Part shown: positions 17,255 to 25,864 of the stretch, in pieces | Numbering within the stretch: position 1 is the first letter of the stretch | Layout: the number at the start of each line of letters is the position of its first letter | Source: Pseudorhodoferax soli | Lineage (GTDB): Bacteria; Pseudomonadota; Gammaproteobacteria; Burkholderiales; Burkholderiaceae_C | NCBI RefSeq assembly: GCF_003337555.1 | Contig: NZ_QPJK01000013.1 | Location: forward strand, 158,481 to 222,480 | Length of the DNA stretch: 64,000 nucleotides | Direction of reading: 5' to 3' | Made by a program: the position numbers and the translations under genes | Notes under the pieces: generated by a model | Told to the model about the DNA's origin: nothing | What the model saw: the letters and a program-made list of their open reading frames with translations, nothing else | Databases searched by the model: none

Positions 17255-17991
17255 GCCCCTTGCTGCAATTGCGCCAGGTCGACAAGCGCTACGGCGGCCT
17301 GCACGTCACGCGCCAGGTGTCGTTCCGCCTGGACGCCGGCGACCGCCTCGCACTGATCGGCCCCAACGGCGCCGGCAAGACGACGCTGGTGCACCAGATC
17401 AGCGGCGTCGTGCCCTCGGACAGCGGCGAGGTCTGGCTGCGCGGCGAGAACGTCACGCGGCTGCCGCAGGCCAGGCGGGTCCGGCACGGGCTGGCCCGCA
17501 CCTTCCAGATCACCACGCTGGCGCCGCACCTGCCCGTGCAGCGGCAGATCGAGATGGCGCTGTTCGAGCGCGAAGGCCTGAGCGCCAGCGCCTGGCGCAG
17601 CGTGGACAGCTACCCGGCGCTGACCGCCGAGGCGCAGGAGCTGCTGGGACGCTTCGGCCTGCGCGCCCATGCCGCGACCGCCACCGAAGACCTGGCCTAC
17701 GGCGAGCAGCGCCTCATCGAGATGGCGCTGGCCATGGCGCTGCGGCCCAAGGTGCTGCTGCTGGACGAGCCCATGGCGGGCGTGCCCAAGGGCGACGGCG
17801 CCCGGCTGCTCTCTGCGCTGGATGCGCTGCCCAAAGACCTGGGCGTGCTCATCATCGAGCACGACATGGACCTGGTGTTCCGCTTCGCCAACCGCATCGT
17901 GGTGCTGTGCGAAGGCGCGGTGCTGGCCGAAGGCAGCCCGGACGACATCCGGCGCGACCCCCGGGTGCGCGCCGCCTACCTCGGAAACTGA
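17251..17991 (+). CDS. ABC transporter ATP-binding protein, LivG type
   Basis: A 246-residue ATPase. Walker A is GPNGAGKTT (about 39-47), the Q-loop follows in RTFQITTLAPHLPV, the signature region is degenerate (EDLAYGEQRLIEMA instead of LSGGQ, as is usual for LivG proteins), Walker B is VLLLDEPMAGVPKG, and the switch His is in IIEHDMDLVF. It couples ATP use to import through the LivH/LivM channel. It overlaps livM by 4 bp and is followed after 1 bp by the second ATPase gene. Confidence 0.93.
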   Translation: MSPLLQLRQVDKRYGGLHVTRQVSFRLDAGDRLALIGPNGAGKTTLVHQISGVVPSDSGEVWLRGENVTRLPQARRVRHGLARTFQITTLAPHLPVQRQIEMALFEREGLSASAWRSVDSYPALTAEAQELLGRFGLRAHAATATEDLAYGEQRLIEMALAMALRPKVLLLDEPMAGVPKGDGARLLSALDALPKDLGVLIIEHDMDLVFRFANRIVVLCEGAVLAEGSPDDIRRDPRVRAAYLGN

Positions 17992-17992
17992 C

Positions 17993-18706
17993 ATGTCTGC
18001 CCTGATGCTCGAAGTGAAATCCGTCCAGGCCGGCTACGGTCCGATGACGGTGCTCGATGGCCTGTCCTTCCAGGTCGCGCGCGGCGAGCGGCTCGCCATG
18101 ATCGGCCGCAACGGCGTTGGCAAGACAACGGCCTTGCGTGCGGTCATGGGCGTGGTGCCGTTGCGCGGTGGCTCCATCCTCTTCGCCGGTGAGGACGTGT
18201 CGCGGCTGTCGGCCCACCAGCGCGCGGAGCGCGGGCTGGGCCTGGTGCCGCAGACGCGCGACGTGTTCCCCTCGCTCACGGTGGAAGAGAACCTGCTGGC
18301 CGGTCTGAAGCGCCGGCCCAAGGCCGCGCTCAGCGAGGCCTACGACCTGTTCCCGCGCCTGGCGGAGCGGCGCCACAACGGCGGCAACCAGCTGTCGGGC
18401 GGCGAGCAGCAGATGCTGTCCGTTGCGCGTGCCTTGCTGGGCCAGCCCAGGCTGCTGCTCATGGACGAGCCGCTCGAAGGCCTGGCGCCGCTGATCCGCC
18501 AGGAGTTGCTGGCGGCCTTTCGCCACATGGGCCAGCAGACCGGCATCAGCGTCGTCATCGTGGAGCAGCAGGTCGACGAGGCCCTGGCCTACGCGGGCCG
18601 TGCCGTGATCCTCGACCACGGGGCCGTGGTGCACGAGGACGATGCCGCGAAGCTGGCGAAAGACACCGACACGCTGGAACGCTGGGTCGGCATGGCGGTG
18701 CATTGA
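17993..18706 (+). CDS. ABC transporter ATP-binding protein, LivF type
   Basis: A 237-residue ATPase, partner of the LivG-type subunit. Walker A GRNGVGKTT (about 40-48), Q-loop LVPQTRDVFPSLTVEENL, signature LSGGEQQMLSVARAL, Walker B LLLMDEPLEGLAP, and switch region VVIVEQQVDEAL, where His is replaced by Gln as is normal for LivF. It starts 1 bp after the livG-like stop codon and ends 1 bp before the MarR gene start, so the regulator is part of the same transcript. Confidence 0.93.
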   Translation: MSALMLEVKSVQAGYGPMTVLDGLSFQVARGERLAMIGRNGVGKTTALRAVMGVVPLRGGSILFAGEDVSRLSAHQRAERGLGLVPQTRDVFPSLTVEENLLAGLKRRPKAALSEAYDLFPRLAERRHNGGNQLSGGEQQMLSVARALLGQPRLLLMDEPLEGLAPLIRQELLAAFRHMGQQTGISVVIVEQQVDEALAYAGRAVILDHGAVVHEDDAAKLAKDTDTLERWVGMAVH

Positions 18707-18707
18707 G

Positions 18708-19286
18708 ATGCACGCCGAGAACCGCGATCTGCGGGCAGGCCGGCCGCGGGCAGGCCAACGCGGCACGCACATCGACCTGGAGCGCTATGTCCCGGCGTAC
18801 CTGACCTGGACCGCGAACAAGCTGTCGCGTGGCGCCTCCGGCTTCTACCTCAGGCACTTCGGCGTCGGCATCGAGGTCTGGCGCTGCCTGGTGCTGCTGG
18901 CGGTGGACGGTGCCTGCTCGGCCCACCAGGTCTCGCGCGTGATCGGCATGGACAAGGCCTCGGTCAGCCGCTGCTTCAAGAGCATGCAGCAGGGCGGCCT
19001 CATCCGCATTGCGCTCGACCAGAACGACGGCCGTGCGCGCATCGCGGTGCTCACGGAGAAGGGACGGTCCCTGCACGACGCCATCCGCGGCGTGGCGCTG
19101 GAGCGCGAGCGGGCGCTGCTGAAGGTGCTCACCGACGAAGAGGCGAAGTCCTTGCTGTCGCTGCTCCAGCGCGTGCACGAGAACCTGCCCCATGTGGAGG
19201 AAGCGACCGAGCGGTTTCTCTCCGCCCGGGAACCCAAGAGCCGCCCAGGTCGGGGCGGCACGGAGAGAGGTAGACGAGATGGTTGA
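18708..19286 (+). CDS. MarR family transcriptional regulator (island copy 1)
   Basis: A 192-residue winged-helix regulator. The DNA-binding core is ACSAHQVSRVIGMDKASVSRCF (helices 3-4) followed by the wing DQNDGRARIAVLTEKGRSLH. Long N- and C-terminal helices make the dimer interface, and the basic tail is disordered. It sits inside the operon, 1 bp after the second ATPase gene and overlapping the reductase gene by 8 bp. It is clearly paralogous to the MarR gene at 21349-21912 (shared PAYLTW-ANKLS-GAS, GMDKASVSR, DGR-R-A-TEKGR, ENLP-VE-AT-FL). I infer that it controls the operon through the palindrome at 14117-14148. Confidence 0.88.
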   Translation: MHAENRDLRAGRPRAGQRGTHIDLERYVPAYLTWTANKLSRGASGFYLRHFGVGIEVWRCLVLLAVDGACSAHQVSRVIGMDKASVSRCFKSMQQGGLIRIALDQNDGRARIAVLTEKGRSLHDAIRGVALERERALLKVLTDEEAKSLLSLLQRVHENLPHVEEATERFLSAREPKSRPGRGGTERGRRDG

Positions 19287-20232
19287 ACTGGATGTCAGGG
19301 TGCGTGCGCGCCGTGTCGAGGCGGACGGCATCTGCAGCTTCGAGCTCGAGCGCGCAGGGGGCGCATCGCTCCCGGCCTTCCGCGCGGGCGCGCACATCGA
19401 CGTGCGTGTGCCGTCGGGCCAGGTGCGCCAGTATTCGCTGTGCAGCGACCCGGGGGACGCCAGCTTCTGGCGCATCGGCGTGTTGCGCGAGCCGGCGTCG
19501 CGCGGCGGGTCGTCGGGCATGCACGAGCTCGTGCAGGTCGGCTCGCGGCTGCAGGTCAGCGCACCGAAGAACCTGTTCGCGCTGTGCGATGCGCCGCACA
19601 GCGTGCTGGTCGCCGGCGGCATCGGGGTGACGCCCATCCTGGCCATGGCGCGGCAGCTGCACCGGGACGGCAAGCCCTTCGAACTGCACTACTGCGCGCG
19701 TTCACCTGCGCGCATGGCGTTCCGCGACGAGATTGCGCTGGGGGCCTTCGGCAACCGGTCCCGCCTGTACTTCAGCGAGGCGGCCACCCGGCAGTTCGAT
19801 GCCGTGGCGGCGTTGTGCGCGGCGCCGCCGGGTGCGCACCTCTACGTCTGCGGCCCGGCCGGGTTCATGGACCACGTGCTCGCCTCGGCCGCGACCGCTG
19901 GCTGGGCGCAGGAGCGCCTGCACCGCGAGCATTTCGCGGGCACCGCCCCAGATGCCTCGAGCGACCGGCCGTTCCAGCTGCGGCTGGCCAGGTCTGGCGC
20001 CACGCTCGATGTGCCCGCCGGCACGACGGCCCTGCAGGTGCTGCTGGACGCCGGCATCGACGTAAATTATTCATGCGAGTCCGGCGTGTGCGGGACCTGC
20101 ACCACCGCCGTGCTCGAGGGAACGCCCGAGCACCGCGACAGCTGCCTGATGGACGCCGAGCGCGCGGACAACCGGCTCTTCACGCCGTGCTGTTCGCGCG
20201 CCAGGACAGCCGCCCTTGTTCTAGACCTGTGA
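19279..20232 (+). CDS. Rieske oxygenase reductase, vanillate demethylase VanB-like (FMN, 2Fe-2S)
   Basis: A 317-residue class-IA type reductase that passes electrons from NAD(P)H to the oxygenase encoded next. N-terminal FMN domain with RQYSLCSDPGDASFWRI (about 53-69), nucleotide-binding domain with VLVAGGIGVTPILAMARQL (about 112-130) and YVCGPAGFMDHV, and a C-terminal plant-type ferredoxin domain with cysteines in CESGVCGTC plus a later CLMDAE-type cysteine. Domain order is that of VanB and phthalate dioxygenase reductase. The start ATG at 19279 overlaps the MarR gene. The substrate of the pair is not certain to be vanillate. Confidence 0.9.
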   Translation: MVELDVRVRARRVEADGICSFELERAGGASLPAFRAGAHIDVRVPSGQVRQYSLCSDPGDASFWRIGVLREPASRGGSSGMHELVQVGSRLQVSAPKNLFALCDAPHSVLVAGGIGVTPILAMARQLHRDGKPFELHYCARSPARMAFRDEIALGAFGNRSRLYFSEAATRQFDAVAALCAAPPGAHLYVCGPAGFMDHVLASAATAGWAQERLHREHFAGTAPDASSDRPFQLRLARSGATLDVPAGTTALQVLLDAGIDVNYSCESGVCGTCTTAVLEGTPEHRDSCLMDAERADNRLFTPCCSRARTAALVLDL

Positions 20233-20262
20233 GCCACAGCCCACGCCCTTGAAGGAGAACCC

Positions 20263-21339
20263 ATGACCGCCCAGTGCATTCCCATCCAGCCGGTGTCGGC
20301 GACCCCGGCCGCCCCCAAGTTCCCGCTCGACCAGTGGTACATGGCCGGCTTTTCCACCGACGTGGTGGACAAGCCGGTCGGCCGCACGTTCCTGGAGCAG
20401 CGCGTGGTGATGTTCCGCACCGCCGACGGCCAGGTGGCGGCGCTGGAAGACCGCTGCTGCCACCGTTCGCTGCCGTTGTCCTGCGGCACGGTGGAGGAGA
20501 AGGGCGTGCGCTGCGGCTACCACGGCATGCTGTACGCACCCAACGGCCAGTGCCTGGAGATACCGGGCCAGGAGCGCGTTCCGAGCAAGGCCAAGGTGCG
20601 GGCGTACCACATCGCCGAGAAGAACCACATCCTGTGGATCTGGATGCCCAGGGAGGCCGGCGGTGCGCCGACCTGCGAGGCGCCGGACTATCCCTGGCAC
20701 AACGACCCCCGCTACACCTTCGGAACGGGCGCATACCACTACAAGGCACCGTGGCAGCTCATCCACGACAACCTGCTGGACCTGAGCCACCTGGGCTACG
20801 TGCACCTGCAGACCATCGGCGGCGATGCGCGGCTGCACATGAACGCGGGCATGCAGGTCACGCAGGACGGCGACACCGTCAAGGTGGTGCGGCAGATGCC
20901 GGGCTCGCGGCCGCCGCCCACCTACAAGGCGGCCTGGCCGTTCGGCGACACCTGCGACCGATGGCAGGAGATCGAGTTCGCGCTGTCGCACCTGAGGATC
21001 TGGACGGGAGCCATCGAGCCCGGCACGGATTCCATCGACGATCCGCAGCGCGGCGGTTTCCACATGCGCGGCCTGCACGGCATCACGCCCGAGACCGAGG
21101 ACACCTGCCACTACTTCTGGAGCATGTCCAGCACGCGCCACCCGGACAAGCCGGACAACAGCCAGGCGGTCATCCAGCAGACCGCGTTCACCTTCGACGA
21201 GGACCGCCTCGTCATCGAGGAGCAGTACCGCAACATCCGGCAGTTCGGCGGCAAGCCCGAGTGGATCGACATCCATGTCGACGCGGGCGGGAACCGGGCC
21301 CGCCGGGTGGTCCAGCGCCTGCTGGCCGCGTCGGCCTGA
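20263..21339 (+). CDS. Rieske non-haem iron oxygenase, VanA-like terminal component
   Basis: A 358-residue oxygenase. Rieske ligands are C65, H67, C84 and H87 (CCHRSLPL and RCGYHG). The mononuclear iron site lies in DNLLDLSHLGYVH, with D173, H176 and H181 as likely bridge and ligands. Overall it matches vanillate O-demethylase and toluenesulfonate methyl-monooxygenase type enzymes, which oxidise O-methyl or methyl groups on aromatic acids. A good ribosome site (AAGGAG) precedes the ATG at 20263. With the preceding reductase and ABC importer it forms a take-up-and-oxidise unit for an aromatic compound. Exact substrate unknown. Confidence 0.9.
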   Translation: MTAQCIPIQPVSATPAAPKFPLDQWYMAGFSTDVVDKPVGRTFLEQRVVMFRTADGQVAALEDRCCHRSLPLSCGTVEEKGVRCGYHGMLYAPNGQCLEIPGQERVPSKAKVRAYHIAEKNHILWIWMPREAGGAPTCEAPDYPWHNDPRYTFGTGAYHYKAPWQLIHDNLLDLSHLGYVHLQTIGGDARLHMNAGMQVTQDGDTVKVVRQMPGSRPPPTYKAAWPFGDTCDRWQEIEFALSHLRIWTGAIEPGTDSIDDPQRGGFHMRGLHGITPETEDTCHYFWSMSSTRHPDKPDNSQAVIQQTAFTFDEDRLVIEEQYRNIRQFGGKPEWIDIHVDAGGNRARRVVQRLLAASA

Positions 21340-21348
21340 GCGTGCGCG

Positions 21349-21912
21349 TCAGCCGCGCGGCCGGCGTGTGGCGGCCGCGGGGTAGTGCTGTTCGAGAAAG
21401 GCCGAGGTGGCCTTCTCCACGGCAGGAAGGTTGTCGTGCAGCCGGCGCAGCAGGTCCAGCAGGGTGCCCTGCTCCGAAGGGGAGAGCACCGACAGGAACA
21501 CGCGCTCGCGCTCGCGTGCCAGCGCCAGGATCTGGTTGTGCAGCGTGCGGCCCTTCTCCGTGATGGTCGCCAGCCGCAGCCGGCCATCCTTGTCGTCCAG
21601 GCCGAACGTGAGCAGGCCGTCGGCCTGCATGGTCTTGAAGACCCGGCTCACGGAGGCCTTGTCCATGCCGAGCGTCCTGGAGATGGATTGCGCGGTGAGC
21701 TCATCCTCGATGGCCAGCAGGACGAGGATGCGCCAGGTCTCGATGCCGACCTCGAACGCGCGCAGGTAGGCGCTGGATGCGCCCCCGGACAGCTTGTTCG
21801 CGATCCAGGTGAGGTAAGCCGGCGCGTAGTGGTCGAGGTCGACGGTCGGATGGGGCTTCTTCTGCGCGCCCGGTGTGCGGGCCGGGGCGCGGGGCTGCGG
21901 TGCTTTGGTCAT
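21349..21912 (-). CDS. MarR family transcriptional regulator (island copy 2)
   Basis: A 187-residue winged-helix regulator, convergent with the oxygenase gene and ending 9 bp from it. Core QSISRTLGMDKASVSRVFK with wing DDKDGRLRLATITEKGRTLH. It is a paralogue of the regulator at 18708-19286, so the island is bracketed by duplicated regulators. The N-terminal 30 residues are Pro/Lys-rich and disordered. It may respond to a different ligand, or regulate the same operator as a second input; neither is shown by the sequence. Confidence 0.88.
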   Translation of the reverse strand: MTKAPQPRAPARTPGAQKKPHPTVDLDHYAPAYLTWIANKLSGGASSAYLRAFEVGIETWRILVLLAIEDELTAQSISRTLGMDKASVSRVFKTMQADGLLTFGLDDKDGRLRLATITEKGRTLHNQILALARERERVFLSVLSPSEQGTLLDLLRRLHDNLPAVEKATSAFLEQHYPAAATRRPRG

Positions 21913-22020
21913 GCTCCAGCGGGTGATTCTGCTGGCTGGATTGTGGCCGACCGCGGTGCGCCGGCCCAGGCCTCGGGCATGCCGGTAGGGCAGCGGCCCG
22001 GCAAGGCCGGGCCGGGGCGC

Positions 22021-23769
22021 TCAGCCCCCCAGCGGGTCGCTGCGGGTGGTGCAGGTGAAGCTTGCCGCGAGCTTCTGGTCGCCGCCCACATAGCGTGGGT
22101 AGGCGGGGTAGCGGCAGGCCGGCATGGCGCGGATGGTGCTGGCATCGGCCACGCTCTTGTAGTAGGCCACCGGGGCATCCGGCGGCGCCTCGCCCTTCAG
22201 GACCCAGTTCTCCAGCAGCGTCAGCGCGTCGATCTGCGTGACGCCGCCGACGTTGTGGCTGCCGCCGGGACCGACGTACAGGCGCATGGCGCGGTCCGCC
22301 GCCTCCTGCCCCATCGTGGCGACCACGCTGCGGTAGTACTGGCCCGACATCGTCAGCGGTGCCGCGTTGTCCGCAGAAGGATGGACCACGATGAGCCGGC
22401 CGCCGCGCGCGGAGAACGCGGCGAGGTCGGGGTTGGTCGCGTCGAACAGCCTGGACAGGTACTGGATGCGGGCCGCATAGGGCGCGGGGTCGAAGCCGTA
22501 GGGGTTGAAGCTGTCGTCCTGCACGATGGCGTGCCGGATCCAGTAGGTCGCGAAGTTCAGGACCGCGCCGCGGCCGGCCTCGTTGCCGCGCCCCGGCGGC
22601 AGATCCAGCGACGGAGCCACGCTGCCGACGGGATAGAAGGGCCACTGGAAGCCCGTGCCGTCCTCGTCGCCCGTGACCGCATAGCCGGGGAAGCGGCTGC
22701 TGCCGTTGGCCAGCGTGACGCCGAGTTCGGCGGGCTCGCGCAGCGCGTTGACCGAGGCGATCTGCGCGTCGGACAGGCAGCCTGTGCCGGTGTTGCCGTC
22801 CGGACAGCGCAGCGTCGCCACGTCGTTGCTGCAAGCAAGGTACTGCGCGACCACGCCGTCGGCCAGCCCGTCGGCCAGGTCGCAGCTGGCGCGTGTCCTG
22901 TCGGCGACGAGCCGGATGGCCGCCGCGTCCAGGAAACCCGTGGCCAGCCGGTCGCGCAGCCGGTTGTCGAACAGGTGGATGCCGTTCCACTGGATCACCG
23001 GCGAGGTGGCGATCACGCCGTCGTAGTCGTTGGGGTACTTCTGGGCCACCATCAGCGCCTCGCGCCCGCCGGCCGATTCGCCGCTGAAGAACACCTTCTG
23101 CGCGGCTTCGCCATAGGCCCGCCGGACCACGGCCAGCGCCACATCGCGCGTCTTCTTCAGGTGCTCGGAAGCCCAGTTGCGCATGGCCTCGTCGCTGCGC
23201 GTGAACGCATAGTCGGCCGAGCCGCTGTGGCCGCCGTCGCTGCCGAAGGTCACGTAGCCCAGCGTGATCGGGTAGGGCGCGTCCACCGGCATCGGGTCGA
23301 AACGGCCCGATGCCTTCTGGCCCGGGGCCGTGACGACGGCCCCGCCCAGGCCGCCGCCGCCCGACTGCAGTGCACGGCGGTTCCAGTTCTCCAGCGGCAG
23401 GTTGATGGCGAAGTTGACCGGCGGCGCCGCCGGATCGACGGAGGCGATCTGGCCCAGCACCAGGCAGCGCGCCGGCGTGGTCAGCAGGTGTTCGCCCTCT
23501 GCATCGGCATAGGGCGCCACGGCCGCTGCGCGCGTCGCCGAGGTGATGGTCGCGCCGCCGCTGGGCAGGCCGATCTCCGCGGCCGCGACGCTCTGGCCCT
23601 GCAGGCCTTCGCAGGTCTTGATGGCCAGCGGTGCCGCGGCCGGCGGTGGCGCGGCGGTGTCGTCGTCGCCACCGCCGCCGCAGGCCGCGATGAGTCCGAT
23701 GGTGGCCGTGGCCAGCGCGGCATGGCCGGCGTGCTTCCAGCGCGGGCTGGGTCCCTGGTGTGCTTGCAT
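22021..23769 (-). CDS. Tannase/feruloyl esterase family lipoprotein
   Basis: A 582-residue exported esterase of the tannase/FaeB/MHETase family. The start at 23769 has AGGAG 9 bp upstream and gives a lipoprotein signal ending in LIAACGGGGDDD. The nucleophile elbow is FFSGESAGGREALMVAQKYP, the acid probably lies in VVHPSADNAAPL, and the histidine is in GPGGSHNVGG. Family members normally have a disulfide-linked CS...HC arrangement (GCSxGG and HCxGG); here both cysteines are replaced (GES and SHN). Probably cleaves ester bonds of plant phenolics at the cell surface. A LysR gene is divergent, 160 bp away. Confidence 0.85.
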   Translation of the reverse strand: MQAHQGPSPRWKHAGHAALATATIGLIAACGGGGDDDTAAPPPAAAPLAIKTCEGLQGQSVAAAEIGLPSGGATITSATRAAAVAPYADAEGEHLLTTPARCLVLGQIASVDPAAPPVNFAINLPLENWNRRALQSGGGGLGGAVVTAPGQKASGRFDPMPVDAPYPITLGYVTFGSDGGHSGSADYAFTRSDEAMRNWASEHLKKTRDVALAVVRRAYGEAAQKVFFSGESAGGREALMVAQKYPNDYDGVIATSPVIQWNGIHLFDNRLRDRLATGFLDAAAIRLVADRTRASCDLADGLADGVVAQYLACSNDVATLRCPDGNTGTGCLSDAQIASVNALREPAELGVTLANGSSRFPGYAVTGDEDGTGFQWPFYPVGSVAPSLDLPPGRGNEAGRGAVLNFATYWIRHAIVQDDSFNPYGFDPAPYAARIQYLSRLFDATNPDLAAFSARGGRLIVVHPSADNAAPLTMSGQYYRSVVATMGQEAADRAMRLYVGPGGSHNVGGVTQIDALTLLENWVLKGEAPPDAPVAYYKSVADASTIRAMPACRYPAYPRYVGGDQKLAASFTCTTRSDPLGG

Positions 23770-23928
23770 GTTGTCTCCTGTAGGAATCCGGTCGGTTCCG
23801 GCGAGCGCAACCTTAGCGATGCAGCGGGCAGCTGAACAATGGTTTGCCGCCATGGGACACATCGGCGGCGCCGATACCTGACGTAAGCCCCGATCCGGCG
23901 CACGGGCCCTGCTGCCTATAGTCAGCGC

Positions 23929-24870
23929 ATGCGATTGCACGGACTGGACCTGAACCTGCTGCTGGCGCTGGATGCATTGCTCCAGACCGAGCGCGTCACC
24001 GCTGCGGCAGAGCGCCTGCACGTGACCCAGTCGACCATGAGCGGATCACTGGCCCGGCTGCGCGAGCACTTCAACGATCCACTGCTGGTGCCGGCAGGGC
24101 GCGTGCTGATGCTCACGCCCCTGGGCCAGGTGCTGCGCACGCCAGTCCGCGCCTTGCTGCAGCAGGTCGAGGAGACGGTATCGCTGCGGCCCACCTTCGA
24201 GCCGCTGCGCGACCGGCGGCGCTTCGTGCTGTGCGCATCGCACATGACGCTGCTGGTGCTGGGTGCACCCCTGGTGCAGCACCTGCGCAAGGCGGCGCCT
24301 GGCGTCACGCTCGAGTGGATGGAAACCTCGCCGGACCGCATCGGCGACCATCTGCGGCGCGGCGACATCGACCTGGCGTTTGCAGGCGAACCGTTCGCCA
24401 GCCCCGCGTTCCCGAGCGTCCCCGTCATCGAGGATGAGTACGTCTGCATCGCCTGGAAAGGCAACCGCCGTGTGGCGCGCGGCCTGAGCCGGCGCACCTA
24501 CCAGGCCCTGGGCCACGTGGGCACGCGCTACGGCCCGCAGGGCCTGCCGGGCGGCGAGCAGCATGCGGTGGACAGGCTGCAGATCGTGCGCCGTGTGGAG
24601 GTGGTCTGCGCGAGCCCGGCGATGCTGGCGGCGTTCGTCGTCGGCACCGACCGGATCGCGACCGTGGCCTCCAAGCTGGCGCGGCGCCAGGCCGAGGAAC
24701 TGCCCCTGCAGATCCTCCCCACGCCGTGGCGCCTGTCGCCGGTGCGCATGCTGATGCAGTGGAGCCAGCACCGTGAGGGCGACGGCGGGCTGGACTGGAT
24801 GCGCCAGACCGTGCGCAGCGTGGCCGCGCGCTGCGGCTGCCTCGTGCCGCCCGCCGGAGCGCCCGCATGA
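23929..24870 (+). CDS. LysR family transcriptional regulator (NodD/LinR-like)
   Basis: A 313-residue regulator. The winged helix-turn-helix is at about 5-65 (LNLLLALDALLQTERVTAAA, LHVTQSTMSGSLARLREHF), followed by the co-inducer-binding domain starting RRRFVLCASHMTLLVLGAPL. The opening RLHGLDLNLLLALDALL is typical of the NodD/NahR-like branch that senses aromatic compounds. It is divergent from the tannase-like gene, the classical arrangement for a LysR protein and its target. It overlaps the downstream Bug-receptor gene by 4 bp (ATGA at 24867), so that gene is also a candidate partner. Confidence 0.9.
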   Translation: MRLHGLDLNLLLALDALLQTERVTAAAERLHVTQSTMSGSLARLREHFNDPLLVPAGRVLMLTPLGQVLRTPVRALLQQVEETVSLRPTFEPLRDRRRFVLCASHMTLLVLGAPLVQHLRKAAPGVTLEWMETSPDRIGDHLRRGDIDLAFAGEPFASPAFPSVPVIEDEYVCIAWKGNRRVARGLSRRTYQALGHVGTRYGPQGLPGGEQHAVDRLQIVRRVEVVCASPAMLAAFVVGTDRIATVASKLARRQAEELPLQILPTPWRLSPVRMLMQWSQHREGDGGLDWMRQTVRSVAARCGCLVPPAGAPA

Positions 24871-25832
24871 GGCGGCGCACGGCCTGCATGGGCGCGGCCT
24901 GCCTGGTGCTGCGGCCGGCGGCGGCGCTGGCGGCCGTCGAGGCGGCCACGCCGTGGGTCCAGCTGGTGGTGCCGGCGGCGGCCGGCGGTGCTTCCTACAA
25001 GCTGGCCCACGCGCTCGCGTCGGCGTGGCCCACCTATGCCGGGCAGGCCATGGTCGCGCTCGAGCGGCCCGGTGGCGCGGGTGCGATTGCGCTGCAGACC
25101 ATCGCGCAGGGTCCGACCAATGGCTCCATGCTGCTGCTCGGCAACACCGGCACCCAGGTGGTGCGGCCGGCGATCCGCCAGTCGCCCGATCCGGACCGGC
25201 TCGTTCCCGTTGCCAAGCTGGCTTCCACCGCCGCGGTGCTGATGGCATCGGCCAGCGTGCCCGCGGCGCAGCTTGCCGATGTGCTCGCATTGGCGCGCGC
25301 CAGGCCGGGTGCCCTGGCCTATGGCTCCACCGGCGAGGCAAGCCTGCCGCACCTGGTGATGGAGGCAGTGTGCGCGCAGGCTGGCGTCTCCTTGCTGCAT
25401 GTGCCGTACAAGTCCGTCGCGGCCTCGTTGCCCGATCTGGTGGCCGGGCGTCTGCACCTGAACCTGGTCAACGTCGGCACGGCCCTCACGCTGCAGCGCG
25501 AGGGGCGCGTGCGGCCGCTTGCGGTCAGCTCGGCATCGCGGTTGCCGTCCCTGCCCGCGGTCCCGACGTTGCGGGAGGCCGGCATGCCCGGCGTGGACAT
25601 CGAGAACTGGCACGGCCTGTTCGTCCACCGGCGCGTGCCGGCCGTGCGCCTGCGCGCGCTGGTGGCGGCCGCGGCCAGCGTGGTGATGGATCCGGACTTC
25701 AGGACGGCGCTGGGGCGTGAGCACCTGACGGTCGACAGCGATCCGGCACCGGGCGGACTGCAAGACCTGATCCGCACCGGGGCCGGGCAGGTCGAGCGGC
25801 TGATCTCCACCAGGAAGCTGAAGCTGGGCTGA
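24867..25832 (+). CDS. Bug-family (TctC-type) solute-binding protein
   Basis: A 321-residue periplasmic binding protein of the Bordetella uptake gene/TctC family. Signal peptide at 1-23 (RRRTACMGAACLVLRPAAALAA), then VQLVVPAAAGGASYKLAHAL, LERPGGAGAIALQTIAQGP, YGSTGEASLPHLVMEAVC and HVPYKSVAASLPDLVAGRLH, in the family order. Many members bind carboxylates, often without their own TctA/TctB membrane partners nearby, as here. It overlaps the LysR stop codon, so the two are co-expressed. The ligand may be a product of the tannase-like esterase; this is inference. Confidence 0.88.
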   Translation: MRRRTACMGAACLVLRPAAALAAVEAATPWVQLVVPAAAGGASYKLAHALASAWPTYAGQAMVALERPGGAGAIALQTIAQGPTNGSMLLLGNTGTQVVRPAIRQSPDPDRLVPVAKLASTAAVLMASASVPAAQLADVLALARARPGALAYGSTGEASLPHLVMEAVCAQAGVSLLHVPYKSVAASLPDLVAGRLHLNLVNVGTALTLQREGRVRPLAVSSASRLPSLPAVPTLREAGMPGVDIENWHGLFVHRRVPAVRLRALVAAAASVVMDPDFRTALGREHLTVDSDPAPGGLQDLIRTGAGQVERLISTRKLKLG

Positions 25833-25864
25833 CCGCCGGGCAACAACGGGGCAGGCCGGTCGGC

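Noticed and set aside
20263..21339. Naming the Rieske pair vanA/vanB outright
   Set aside because: The sequence fits the VanA/TsaM-like group, but several substrates are known for it, and the linked ABC importer and MarR regulators do not single out vanillate.
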